A stretch of DNA of 64,000 nt from assembly GCF_001590965.1 (NCBI RefSeq), contig NZ_BCTW01000007.1:62001-126000 (forward strand), read 5' to 3'. Both the position numbers and the translations under genes were made by a program. The notes beneath the pieces were generated by a model that was given only the letters and a program-made list of their open reading frames with translations, was not told the origin of the DNA and ran no database searches. Each line of letters begins with the position of its first letter. Position 1 is the stretch's first letter. This document shows, one piece after another, positions 45,103 through 54,121 of the stretch. This DNA comes from Novosphingobium lentum NBRC 107847. Lineage in GTDB: Bacteria; Pseudomonadota; Alphaproteobacteria; Sphingomonadales; Sphingomonadaceae.

Positions 45103-46177
45103 CGCGCGAGCGGAAGCCGTTTTGCGGGAGCAGGCGGGGCTCGCCGAGACCGGCCCGGTCGATCCCGACTGGCTTCGAGAGATCGAAGAGCTTTCGCGGC
45201 TCTGCGAGGAAGCCGATATCCGCACGCACATCGCCTTCTTCGGTGTCGCCACGCTTGCAAAGTCCGTCGATATTCGCGCGGATCTATATGCCATCAAACC
45301 GAAGCACGCCGGGGATAACCCGAACGCGTTCTCGGCCCGGATTCTGATTTATGACGTTCTCGCGCCTTTGGCGGCCGAGCTTGGCTTCAGCCTGGGCGTT
45401 ACGGGACGGGAGCCGCTCAACAACCAGCCCTATTTCCGGATGAAGCGGCTCGATGACGGCACGCCGATGAAGGAGAGCAGCCGGAAGCCGTTCGAGCATA
45501 TGCTGGGTCTGATACGGGCTTTGAGCGCGCTGGAGAGTGAAGCGGAAGCCTGCGAGGCGCTTCGGGCCTTCGTAGCGGTTCGCCGGCGCTATCAGCCCGT
45601 ATATGCCGATGCGCTTGGCGACGTCGCCATCTCGCCGGAGGTATTGAAGCAGGCGGTAAAGGCACTGGTCGCCGAGAATTCCGAAGGAGGGCGGCGTGCG
45701 CAAGCCGTGGCGGCAGGATTGTTTGATGTTTTTGCCGGCCCCGAGCGCGTCGAAAGCGGGCGCATCAATGACCCCAGCCGCAAATATCCCGGCGACGTAT
45801 GTATCCGTTCGGCGGTCGGCTCAGATACATGGGAAAAAGCCGTCGAGGTAAGGGACAAGCCGGTTCGCGCCGCCGATGTTCGGATTTTTGGTGCGAAATG
45901 CGTGGCAATGGGCGTCCATGAGGCGGCCGTGCTGATGGCTGCTGCGGACCAGCCGCGGCTGGCTGTGGAGGAACTCACGGCATGGGCGGCAGAGCGGGGC
46001 CTGAGCCTCACCCTTTTTCAGGGGTGGGATGACCTCATCGATCAGATACTTTTCTGGAGCGCGTTGCCGAAATCAAGCGCGGCATCGGTGGTCGTCGATC
46101 ACGTGCAGGCACGGCTCGTGACCGTGGAAGCGTCACCCGCTGCAATAGAATCTTGGCAACGTCTTGTGCTTGGCTAA
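45089..46177 (+). CDS. Type II restriction endonuclease, probably SacI family
   Basis: A 362-residue protein. Its sequence around IYDVLAPLAAELGFSLGVTGREPLNNQPYF and its position next to a C5 methyltransferase and an HTH controller match, as I recall, the SacI restriction endonuclease family. I cannot verify the family or active-site residues without a search. ATG 45089 overlaps the controller gene. The expected function is cleavage of unmethylated DNA. It ends two bases before the converging cyclase-like gene. Confidence 0.7.
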   Translation: MKINSARAEAVLREQAGLAETGPVDPDWLREIEELSRLCEEADIRTHIAFFGVATLAKSVDIRADLYAIKPKHAGDNPNAFSARILIYDVLAPLAAELGFSLGVTGREPLNNQPYFRMKRLDDGTPMKESSRKPFEHMLGLIRALSALESEAEACEALRAFVAVRRRYQPVYADALGDVAISPEVLKQAVKALVAENSEGGRRAQAVAAGLFDVFAGPERVESGRINDPSRKYPGDVCIRSAVGSDTWEKAVEVRDKPVRAADVRIFGAKCVAMGVHEAAVLMAAADQPRLAVEELTAWAAERGLSLTLFQGWDDLIDQILFWSALPKSSAASVVVDHVQARLVTVEASPAAIESWQRLVLG

Positions 46178-46180
46178 CGC

Positions 46181-47107
46181 TCATTCAGCAATCAGAGACT
46201 GGCGAAGCAGTGCGTCGGGCCAGACACCATATTCTTCTACGAAGCTATTGGAGTCGCGCGTCCCGCCAGCGAGTTCGCTCAACATCCCCTCGATCCATCC
46301 ATTGTGGTAGCGGCGCATCCAAACATATTTGTTGCGCAGACACTCATTGTCTCCGGCTGCTTCGAGGCCGCGGCGAATCAGCCGCTCATGCGCGGCGAGC
46401 AGCGCGAAATAGTCCCCCACTTCGTCAAACTCGGCCTCGCCGGCGCGTAGATAATCGAGAAATAGCCATCCATCCTCGTCGACGGTGAGAAGATCGTCGA
46501 GGTAGCCCAGTTCGTCATCTGCCTCATGATGTTCGGAGCGTAGTCGCTCATCATGTCTCACCGCTTCATAGGCCGGAAGATCGAGCACGATCCTGGGGTA
46601 CACTGCGTCGCGACTTTCGATATCGTAAGCGCGTACAAATGCCGGGCCGAATACCGGGCCTTCGCCATTGATGCCGACATGGGCCTCGCCGATTGTGATG
46701 CCCGCGCGCACCACCACACCTCGCCCGATACAATCGAGCTGCGCATGCAGCAGGTCGAGCAGCTCCCAGAACAGGGCTCCGTCGCGCTGCTGCGTATCGT
46801 AAACCCGAACACGAACGACTGCGTCGGATACTACCTCGGCGAATGCCTGGCTTCGCAATCGCACCTCGCTCATCCGGCTCGGCGCTGGCTCCACTTCGGG
46901 TCGCGTGACATCGCGTAGCATGTGAAGGATTGCATGGACCTCGCCCGCCGTTCGGTTGGCAATGAGAGATCGGAACCCCAGCACGTCGATGAACGTGACG
47001 ATACAAGGTTCATATTCGATCCCTGGTGTTGCCACAGGGCCCGACCAAGGCACAGCGACCTGCTCCGATCGGTCATCTTCCGGCGCAATTGTGGGGTGCA
47101 GGGCCAT
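46181..47107 (-). CDS. Class III nucleotide cyclase-like protein
   Basis: A 308-residue soluble protein whose first 170 residues fit the class III adenylate/guanylate cyclase fold: IVTFIDVLGFRSLIANR (first metal Asp), FAEVVSDAVVRVRVYD (second Asp), and GRGVVVRAGITIGEAHVG and VFGPAFVRAYDIESRDAVYPRIVL. The second half is helical and acidic. Both metal aspartates appear present, so activity is possible, but residues that choose the base and stabilise the transition state are not clear. Class III cyclases occur in signalling defence such as Pycsar; no recognised effector adjoins it. Confidence 0.6.
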   Translation of the reverse strand: MALHPTIAPEDDRSEQVAVPWSGPVATPGIEYEPCIVTFIDVLGFRSLIANRTAGEVHAILHMLRDVTRPEVEPAPSRMSEVRLRSQAFAEVVSDAVVRVRVYDTQQRDGALFWELLDLLHAQLDCIGRGVVVRAGITIGEAHVGINGEGPVFGPAFVRAYDIESRDAVYPRIVLDLPAYEAVRHDERLRSEHHEADDELGYLDDLLTVDEDGWLFLDYLRAGEAEFDEVGDYFALLAAHERLIRRGLEAAGDNECLRNKYVWMRRYHNGWIEGMLSELAGGTRDSNSFVEEYGVWPDALLRQSLIAE

Positions 47108-47446
47108 GGAGAATCCTCGTTCCTTTTTTAGGTGCTGCGCTAGCGCCGGGCATAAAGGTCGCGGAGCGGCCGGGCTATACTGGAGTCGCTCAAGAAGTGG
47201 TCGCCATGTGCGGCGTTCGACACGGCGGCAACTCGTGTTCGAGCCCGAGTGCAGCGCCTTACCGAGCATAATGAGACTTTGCCGGTCAAGACTGGCGAAC
47301 ATCGGCTCGTGCAGGGTGGGAATTAGCGGGCTCGCCATGCCCTATCTTGATCGAGCCGTGGCCGGGATCGCGCGCCGCAACGCGATTCGCCCGATAACAG
47401 GCCTCCTACGGCGTTCGACCACGCTCCTCTAGTGAAAAGCTTGCCT
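47108..47446. other. Gap upstream of the cyclase-like gene
   Basis: About 340 bases with a T-rich run near 47133 and otherwise nothing I can support. It should contain the promoter of the cyclase-like gene on the minus strand. Confidence 0.45.
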
Positions 47447-48367
47447 TCACGGCTCTTGCTGGTCTCGGATATATTTCTTCATCCCGCTGATGCAGTGAAA
47501 CATGAAGTCAGTCATGATGAGAATGTTGATCGAGTTTTGGAATGTTTTGTAGGACACCAGTCCATGCAGGCTGGCATGCCGGTTAGGAACCGGGTCGCTC
47601 TCGTATTTCCGGATTTGCTGCGGCTTGCTCCCGACATTCTTGTAAAGATGTTTCTGCACGCGGTCATATAGAGTGAGGCCGAATTCGAAATTTGCGATGT
47701 TGCCGATCGGGAGTTTGCTGAGAGCGCCGCGTAGACCGGTCATGCTCGTAATCTGGCGAGCGGGTGCGGCCAACTCGTCGGGGCTTATCCAGAAGAGATA
47801 GCTGTCAGGTGGCGTCTCCTTTGCCTCATATTGTTTACCGCCATACACTTCCTTACTTGCTACGCGCTCAATCTCGGGAAACAGCATGCGGACGACGGCC
47901 CGATAATAGCCTTTTTCGTGCGCATCCATCGCCTCGCGAAAGCTCTCCTTGGCTTCCGCGTCGAGATCGTAGCCGTCGAGCTTTTCTTCAATTTGTGCCC
48001 GGACTGCGAGCCAGTTGTCCTGATAGTGGCGCTCAAGAAGCATTTTGACATCCTCGGGCGATGCTTCCGCTTCGATCTCCTCAAACGGCGTGGTGTAATG
48101 GGGCAACCATCCCGCAAGTTCGATCAACTCGGCCTTTTTCGCCTGGAACATGATTGTCGCCAGGCCTTGGAGGAAGCCGTTTGCGAGCCTTTTCAGGCTG
48201 TCCGCGAAACCGGAGAAGAGACTCGCAAAGTCGAGATTGGGTGGATCGGCAAAAGCGAAGGCGCGGGCGCTGTTGCTCTCGCCCAAGGCAGGGACGGGCT
48301 CGATGCCGACCTCGTTCGTGTCATTTGGACCCGGCGAAGTGCGGACGGAGGAAGGTTCGTCCGGCAT
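47447..48367 (-). CDS. Uncharacterised protein with HEPN-like C-terminal region
   Basis: A 306-residue protein. The first 60 residues are unordered in character. The middle contains YTTPFEEIEAEASPEDVKMLLERHY. The C-terminal part is helical with AHEKGYYRAVVRMLFPEIERVA and the segment PNRHASLHGLVSYKTFQNSINILIM, where Arg-x4-His (RHASLH) matches the RNase motif of HEPN domains. HEPN proteins often act as toxins or effectors in defence. Pairing with the cyclase-like gene next to it would be an attractive signal-effector set, but the 340-base gap speaks for separate transcription. Confidence 0.5.
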   Translation of the reverse strand: MPDEPSSVRTSPGPNDTNEVGIEPVPALGESNSARAFAFADPPNLDFASLFSGFADSLKRLANGFLQGLATIMFQAKKAELIELAGWLPHYTTPFEEIEAEASPEDVKMLLERHYQDNWLAVRAQIEEKLDGYDLDAEAKESFREAMDAHEKGYYRAVVRMLFPEIERVASKEVYGGKQYEAKETPPDSYLFWISPDELAAPARQITSMTGLRGALSKLPIGNIANFEFGLTLYDRVQKHLYKNVGSKPQQIRKYESDPVPNRHASLHGLVSYKTFQNSINILIMTDFMFHCISGMKKYIRDQQEP

Positions 48368-48813
48368 GGTTGAAATCCCCTGGTTTCGGCTTGGCGGCGA
48401 GTTGGCAATCGTCGGACGGCAAAGCCCCGTGCGCAGTCGGCTCCCACCGCGTCGAGCCGCGGCCAGCGCTTTGCGGACCGGCAGCTATATTTGGCGGCTA
48501 CCTCATAATTCTTCGACAACGCTCCGCGAAAGCGGTGTCTTGGCCGACAGGTGCCTGTCCGGTCTAGGTGACCGAACCCCGGAAAGCATACATTCGGGTG
48601 AACCAGCTGCCAAGGCCGGGGCCGCCAACATTGCAGCTGTTTGACAGGCCTAACTTGAATCCCCGATAGCTGCCGCTCGTCCAAGTCTTGGCTTGAGGCA
48701 CCAACCGGCCCGGGCGCGGACATTGAGCTTTTATCAAGCCAGACACGCAGAGTAAACCTGACAGCGCTCCGATCACCCCCAACTCACCCAAACCATTGCC
48801 CGCGCGCTGATGA
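48368..48813. other. Gap in the defence island
   Basis: About 446 bases with no supported gene. Composition suggests possible decayed coding sequence, but no family is recognisable on either strand. Confidence 0.4.
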
Positions 48814-49917
48814 TCAGTGACGTACCGTAAGACTCGATGTTCCACCGAGCAGCCGACGCTTCCGCTGAGCCCTAAGACGCTCGCGAGCCGCCGCAGCGGG
48901 ATCGATCCACAAAACAAAATCGTTGGGAGCATAGTCGGCGGTGACCCGAACCTCATCGAGCGGATGAGCGTTGAAAAGTTGCGCGAGATCCGGATCGAGT
49001 CCATCGCGACCGAGATTCGGGCACCACACATTTGGTGGCTGCCCGGTAGACTCAATGCGTAAGGGATCATCCTGCCGAGCCCTCCATTTCTCCTGCGCGG
49101 CGACCTTGATAACCTCTAAATGGTTGAGAATAATCACACCTTCGACCGACTCAAAAGCCACGCGGGCACCGTCGCGACGATGCCAGGACTTGTCAGTCAG
49201 CAAGCCGGCCTCAGCGTGGCTAAGTGCCGATGTGGCCTCAAAGATATGGCCATCCCATAGGACCACCAAGAGACCCGTGCGAGGCTTGTTGGAAAAGTCC
49301 CGAAACTTCCGTTCGGCGCTTTCGAGGAAATCCTTGAGGACATTATCGCGCGGCAGCGTGGTTCCAAGGCGCATCCCAGGCACATCACCGATCGGGCTGC
49401 GGACAGGCAATTGCCGACCATTGGCATCGCGCCGGGCTTGGTAATCGATAAAGGCTGGGCATTTCACCTCGAACAGCCACTGATGGGCAGGCGTGTCGAT
49501 TAGAATCTCTGGTTTTGCGCCGGTGATCGGGTTGGTCGGTTCCAATGCGAAGCGAGTGCCGTCGGGCCAATTCGCTTCAAAGAGGGTGCGGGCGACAAGG
49601 ATTTCCCCGAGCTTCTGAACTAATTGCTCGAACCCAGCCCTCCAAGCGGCAGGGTCGTCTTGAGTCGTCACATAGCGGATATCAGCAAGCTCCTCGACGA
49701 ATCTGGAGCCTGCGCCAGAAAGACGCGCGTCAATCGCGGCGAGTGCCGCCAGTAATCGGGCACCAAAGGGAGTAACGGCATCCGGAGCAAGATGGACACT
49801 CAGCCATTCGCGCCGGCCGTCCGATAGTCGGAAATACTGCTCGGAGAACTTGACGGCATTAGCCGCGTCAGCGCTGTCGTTGCCTTTCGCGAGATCATCA
49901 GAATTGCACTCCGTCAT
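48814..49917 (-). CDS. Putative PD-(D/E)XK nuclease-fold protein
   Basis: A 367-residue protein with a well-formed nuclease core: Glu105 (LGEILVART), Asp141 (KPEILIDTP) and Glu150-Val-Lys152 (WLFEVKCPAF), the classic PD-(D/E)XK spacing. It lacks a named family that I recognise. The final 60 residues are basic (RERLRAQRKRRLL), fit for DNA binding. It stands alone among defence genes; restriction-like activity is inference. Confidence 0.55.
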   Translation of the reverse strand: MTECNSDDLAKGNDSADAANAVKFSEQYFRLSDGRREWLSVHLAPDAVTPFGARLLAALAAIDARLSGAGSRFVEELADIRYVTTQDDPAAWRAGFEQLVQKLGEILVARTLFEANWPDGTRFALEPTNPITGAKPEILIDTPAHQWLFEVKCPAFIDYQARRDANGRQLPVRSPIGDVPGMRLGTTLPRDNVLKDFLESAERKFRDFSNKPRTGLLVVLWDGHIFEATSALSHAEAGLLTDKSWHRRDGARVAFESVEGVIILNHLEVIKVAAQEKWRARQDDPLRIESTGQPPNVWCPNLGRDGLDPDLAQLFNAHPLDEVRVTADYAPNDFVLWIDPAAAARERLRAQRKRRLLGGTSSLTVRH

Positions 49918-50029
49918 GCGTGACGCTCCCCCAAATGCTAGACACTATCTTGTGAACCGTAACTTCACCCTCCCGGCATCAAGTCCGCCGGCAATTTCGG
50001 CGGTTGACAGTCGCCAAGGTCGATATGGC

Positions 50030-50938
50030 CTAACCCTTCACTGAGACGACCGAGGCGAGCAGCGTTGTCGGCGTATTTCCCATTGGTGTCCCTTGCCCGT
50101 GGTTCTTCAGCAGCATCTTGACGCCGCCGCTCCCAACTTCCTGATATTTGAGGAAGGCGATGTTGGCGACCTTGAGCGTGGTTGGCGCGGCTTGGTCAGT
50201 GTGCGAAGCCAGCAGCTCGGCACGCGCAAGTGCGAGATCTTGGACGGGCAAACGGTCGACAACCTGAAGGCGCCCACCAACGGCGAGCAGCTTGTCGGCT
50301 AGCTCGTAGGCCGCATTCTGGACTAGGAGTCGATATTTAGCGGCCGTCATGGGGCCAAGTGCCATTAGGTCGCGGGAATTCTCGCGGGCCTCGTGCGACC
50401 CTACCAGCCACACCGTGACCAAATCGAATGGCCCGGCGGCACTAAAATCCTCCGCAAGATGCTTGTCGAACAGCGGATCAGTGACGACGATCGTTAGACC
50501 TGTGCTCGGCACCTGGTTCCGGGTGAACTCGAGATCGTACGCCTTACTATCCATTCCCATCGGCACCGTCGTCATGCGAGTGACGACGTTTAGTTCTTCG
50601 TCGGCGGCGCATAACTTGGTGCGTGCGCGCCGAACGCATTCGGGGTTCTCCTCGATCGCAACGGCGTTCTCCGGCGAGTATCGGCGCAGCATTGCGGCCA
50701 GACCGGATCCTTCGCCGACGCCGATATCGAGCAGCCGATGCACAGGACCTGGCACCTGATCGATCATCCAATCGTAATGCTCCGCCCTCGCATGGACCGA
50801 CGCGTTCACCACCCAACGGTTGATGTAAAATTTGCGCGCCTCCTCGAGATAGCGGCGTGGCGGAGTCCTATGGAGCGAGCGGTGACATTTTTTGTAGGGC
50901 TTACCGCTGCCGCACATGCAGGGATCGTTGAGATTCAA
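50030..50938 (-). CDS. SEC-C zinc motif fused to a SAM-dependent methyltransferase
   Basis: A 302-residue protein. It starts with a SEC-C zinc motif (NDPCMCGSGKPYKKCH, residues 4-19), normally found at the C-terminus of SecA and in nucleic acid proteins. A class I methyltransferase fold follows: RLLDIGVGEGSGLAAML (SAM motif I), NAVAIEENPE (motif II) and PFDLVTVWLV (motif IV), with a C-terminal strand region (GGVKMLLKNHG). The substrate is unknown. An N-terminal SEC-C on a methyltransferase is unusual. Confidence 0.7.
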   Translation of the reverse strand: MNLNDPCMCGSGKPYKKCHRSLHRTPPRRYLEEARKFYINRWVVNASVHARAEHYDWMIDQVPGPVHRLLDIGVGEGSGLAAMLRRYSPENAVAIEENPECVRRARTKLCAADEELNVVTRMTTVPMGMDSKAYDLEFTRNQVPSTGLTIVVTDPLFDKHLAEDFSAAGPFDLVTVWLVGSHEARENSRDLMALGPMTAAKYRLLVQNAAYELADKLLAVGGRLQVVDRLPVQDLALARAELLASHTDQAAPTTLKVANIAFLKYQEVGSGGVKMLLKNHGQGTPMGNTPTTLLASVVSVKG

Positions 50939-51230
50939 GCGAAGTCCTTCTCTTATTCACGCCATGCGATCTCTCAATATGGCGATGCGCCATGGCCGTT
51001 TCGAGGGCACAATCGATCCAGGCGCTAAATCGCCGAGAGTCATCCCCGTGGTCCTCCGCTGCTCTGAGCGCATCAAGGAACGCCGCTTCTTGCTCTACGA
51101 TTTCTTCGGCTTCCTTGCGGGACACCTTAATATCAAGACGCTCGTAGTTCAGCGATGCGACCTCGTAATCGACGAACGCCTACTCAGTAAGTTCATCAAT
51201 CCTAATAATTATGTCCTCTGCGATCCACAT
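50901..51230 (-). pseudogene. Possible small gene broken by an in-frame TAG
   Basis: An ATG at 51230 with GGAG six bases upstream opens MWIAEDIIIRIDELTE and meets TAG at 51182-51180. The same frame then runs on with protein-like sequence (AFVDYEVASLNYERLDIKVSR, then KEAEEIVEQEAAFLDALRAAEDHGDDSR and a terminal stop at 50901). Reading through TAG gives about 109 residues, and a CAG-to-TAG change would explain it. The alternative is a shorter gene starting at GTG 51125 (74 residues). It overlaps the SEC-C gene by 38 bases. Family unknown. Confidence 0.4.
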
Positions 51231-51316
51231 ATACGCTCCATTTTCGTAACTCTGCGCGTATATATTGCATAATACGGGAGGTATATGTAGAAATGCATGC
51301 AGGAAGGAGCCTTCGC

Positions 51317-51550
51317 ATGCCCGTTGAAAAACCCAGCAAGCGCGAAAAATTCGTAACGCTGGCAGAAAATCGAACCGCGAATGCAATCCGCGCGATCCGC
51401 GTGATCGGCAATCTTTCGAACCGATCGCACTACGAATTTACCGATGGCGATATCCGGAAGATCGCCTCAGCGTTGTCGAGTGAAGTCGATGCGCTCAAGC
51501 GAAGATTTGTCGAACGCACGGGCAAAGCCGCGGTCGAATTCAAGCTCTGA
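51317..51550 (+). CDS. Small first protein of the five-gene GHKL operon
   Basis: A 77-residue protein with basic N-terminus (KPSKREKFVTLAENRTANAI), a NLSNRSHYEFTDGDIRKI segment and a C-terminal helix. AAGGAG lies upstream of the ATG at 51317. It precedes the GHKL ATPase gene by 11 bases, so it is the first gene of an operon of five. It has no named domain that I can recognise; it is too short for an enzyme and may be a regulator or assembly factor. Confidence 0.7.
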   Translation: MPVEKPSKREKFVTLAENRTANAIRAIRVIGNLSNRSHYEFTDGDIRKIASALSSEVDALKRRFVERTGKAAVEFKL

Positions 51551-51561
51551 AGGGAACAGGC

Positions 51562-53352
51562 ATGTGGGGTTTTGCTGAGCGCTCACCGCGCTCGCTCGAA
51601 GTTACGCCGAAGCACGAGGAGCTATTTCGCGATGCAGATAACATTGCGGAATCCGTCACTCGCGAGACAAGTCAGAATAGCGCCGATGCTCGCGCAGACG
51701 GAGCGCCGGGAGTTGTAATTCGTATATCGAGGCGTACCCTTCCCGCGGATCAGTTCGCTGAACGATGGCTGCCGGGCCTTGAAGACCACATACTAAGCTG
51801 GAAGCCAGAGTTGGCGCAGGCAGTAAGGAATGCCTCGGAGGTCGAATGTCTCGTGATCGAGGATTTCGGAACGAAGGGCCTAACGGGCGAAACTGACAGG
51901 CCGGGCGGCGGTTTTTATGCTTTCTGGCGGCAATATGGCAAATCGAACAAGCAAGGAGACACCGGTGGCCGACACGGTGAAGGCAAGAGTACGCTCGCGG
52001 GCGCGTCGATTGCTCGTATGTTCTTCGGATTGACGATACGTGAGGATGGCCGCGCGCTCCTGATGGGCCAGACAATTCTCGGCCCGCACGATTTGAACGG
52101 TAGAAAGTACGAAGCGTACGGAGAGTTCTCGCCGACGGAAGGCGATCATTTCCCGGAGCCGTTCGAGAACAGGCCGGAGATCGAAAAATTCTTCGACGAC
52201 TTCAAGCTCTCGCGCTCAACCGAGTGCGGGCTCTCACTTGTCGTGCCGTTTGCGCGGCCGGAGATCTTGGATGACGACCTCGCGGCGGTTAAGTGCGCGC
52301 TAGTCGCGAACTGCTTCCCGCAAGTAGCCAGTGGGCTGCTCTCATTCGATGTCGAAGGCGACACGCTCGATGCGTCGACCGTGATGGAGTGGGCCGACCG
52401 CTGGCCTTCACTGAACCTTCGAGGAGCAATCGCGGTAGCCACTGAAGCGATCCAACAGACACGGTTCTGGGACGCAACGGAGCGAGCGGAGCTTTCTGCG
52501 GACTCCTTCTCGAGTGAGGATGTCGCGCAGATGCGAAAGGCATTCACGGACGGCGAACTTGTCAGCGTTCGGCTGCCCGTGACCGTGAAGCCGATTGGCG
52601 GCGGTGAGCTGCACGGCGCTGCTTTGCTCCATATGCGCAAGACCGGGGTTGGCGAAAACTATTCAGAGCACTATGCGCGGAGCCGCCTCACGGTCCCGAA
52701 GCAACGGCGCGTCCTCGCGGGCGGCGACGTAATTGGACTGCTCATGGCTGCTGACGGGCCGCTCTCGGATTTCCTCGGCGATGCCGAACCCCCCAGCCAC
52801 GCGCGGTGGACAAATCAGAATCTGCGAGATGTGGGGAAATATCGCAATACACAGGCAACGCTGGCAAAGGTCGCAAATGCCCTTCGCCAGCTAGAACGCG
52901 TCCTTCGCGATGAAGACGCTGAGAGCGTGAACCGCGAGGCCTTCAAATCGCTTTTTTCTCGACCCAAACCCAAGCCACGTATTCAGATCGAACCGACACC
53001 GACACCGACTCCGCCAATAGATTTGCCCCCTGCGCGTCCGTTTTGGGCGGTCCAGAGCCGCCCTGGTGGATTCGCCGTCCGTCGACCAAGCGATGTCGAA
53101 GTGTCGGACGTCGTCGTAGAAGTGGCATATGCACAGAGGAGAGGTCCGCCCAACTGGAACGAGACGGACTTCTCCTTCGGACAGGACATTGAGGTCGCTC
53201 AAGTCGGAGACGCGAACGTGGAGGCAAGCGGGAACGTTATACGGGTCACTGGCGCGTTGGCCGCCCTTACGATCGAGGCTAACGGTTTCGACGCGAACCG
53301 TGATCTCGTCGTTACCGTCCGCGCAATGGGGGACGATGATGTCGAGGCGTAG
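51562..53352 (+). CDS. GHKL (MORC/MutL-like) ATPase of the operon
   Basis: A 596-residue protein with the Bergerat ATP-binding fold: N-box SQNSADA (residues 37-43), G1 box IEDFGTKGL (99-107) and the glycine-rich lid GGRHGEGKST (135-144). These match GHKL ATPases of the MORC/MutL-like branch in bacterial R-M and defence loci; the spacing is compact. After a Pro-Thr linker (EPTPTPTPPIDLPPA, about residues 490-505), the last 90 residues look like a beta-sandwich. No nuclease motif was found. The stop overlaps the next gene by 17 bases. Role: probably ATP-driven clamp on DNA that gates a nuclease; inference. Confidence 0.75.
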   Translation: MWGFAERSPRSLEVTPKHEELFRDADNIAESVTRETSQNSADARADGAPGVVIRISRRTLPADQFAERWLPGLEDHILSWKPELAQAVRNASEVECLVIEDFGTKGLTGETDRPGGGFYAFWRQYGKSNKQGDTGGRHGEGKSTLAGASIARMFFGLTIREDGRALLMGQTILGPHDLNGRKYEAYGEFSPTEGDHFPEPFENRPEIEKFFDDFKLSRSTECGLSLVVPFARPEILDDDLAAVKCALVANCFPQVASGLLSFDVEGDTLDASTVMEWADRWPSLNLRGAIAVATEAIQQTRFWDATERAELSADSFSSEDVAQMRKAFTDGELVSVRLPVTVKPIGGGELHGAALLHMRKTGVGENYSEHYARSRLTVPKQRRVLAGGDVIGLLMAADGPLSDFLGDAEPPSHARWTNQNLRDVGKYRNTQATLAKVANALRQLERVLRDEDAESVNREAFKSLFSRPKPKPRIQIEPTPTPTPPIDLPPARPFWAVQSRPGGFAVRRPSDVEVSDVVVEVAYAQRRGPPNWNETDFSFGQDIEVAQVGDANVEASGNVIRVTGALAALTIEANGFDANRDLVVTVRAMGDDDVEA

Positions 53353-54121
53353 GGTCAAAGAGATCATCAATTCGACCGGAAGACTGCATATCGCTGAGCG
53401 AGCCGTGTCGCTCTCGCTCGGCGGCGATCCCGCTGTCGTGCGAGTGCTAAGGCTCGATCTGCCGGTTCCTGCTCAGGAAGACGAAGCATTCGAGACAGCC
53501 GACGTTTGGATGGAAGCGTCGCAGGCCAGGACTGCATCCTTCGACCGATGGGCAATCGGAACGACGAAGTCAGTAAGGGCCAAGGGCGGTTCAAGCCAAC
53601 ATCTATTGAAGAACTTCAGCGATCCCACGGACGCGCTTTTTACGGTTAAGGTCGTCGCCGCTGACGGCTTAATTCTTGCCTCGAGCGACGAAATTCGCCC
53701 GGATGACCGCCGGTCAGGCGAACGCGAAGCTCTGCTTCAGGTGCGCTCTCGTAATCTGGGCGAACTCACCTGGGCGGTCGATATAGCCCCGGACGGGCAA
53801 ACTTCCTTGGTGGTCAATTCACGTATCCCGGCCGCCGAGACGTGGATCGAGAGCGATCCTGTCGCGTCGGCCCTAGTGCTACCCGCCGCTTTGCGTATCG
53901 TTCTGACAAAGCTTTTGTCAGATGATTCCTTTCGGGAATCCGACTGGGGACGCGCTTGGTCGGAATGGGCCGCCTCGGTGTCACCCGTGGAGCCACCGAC
54001 GGCAGAGGACATCGAGGAGCATGAAGCTTGGATCGAACAGACGTTAAGAGAATTTGCACAGAACCACCGCCTAGCCTCGCGCGTCGTTAGCGCGATGGAA
54101 CGCCATGGAGAGATGGATTGA
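53336..54121 (+). CDS. Third operon protein, unrecognised
   Basis: A 261-residue soluble protein beginning at two tandem ATG codons (53336 or 53339) within the end of the ATPase gene, with GGGGG a few bases upstream. The N-terminal half looks like strands (LHIAERAVSLSLGGDPAVVRVLRLDLP, WMEASQARTASFDRWAIG, HLLKNFSDPTDALFTVKVVAADG), and the C-terminus is helical and acidic. No motif is recognised. The next gene starts within its stop (TTGA), so the proteins are translationally coupled and likely form a complex with the ATPase. Confidence 0.7.
   Translation: MMSRRRVKEIINSTGRLHIAERAVSLSLGGDPAVVRVLRLDLPVPAQEDEAFETADVWMEASQARTASFDRWAIGTTKSVRAKGGSSQHLLKNFSDPTDALFTVKVVAADGLILASSDEIRPDDRRSGEREALLQVRSRNLGELTWAVDIAPDGQTSLVVNSRIPAAETWIESDPVASALVLPAALRIVLTKLLSDDSFRESDWGRAWSEWAASVSPVEPPTAEDIEEHEAWIEQTLREFAQNHRLASRVVSAMERHGEMD

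Noticed and set aside
46181..47107. Calling the cyclase-like gene Pycsar
   Set aside because: No TIR, membrane or cyclic-nucleotide-binding effector adjoins it, and the nucleotide specificity residues are not readable.
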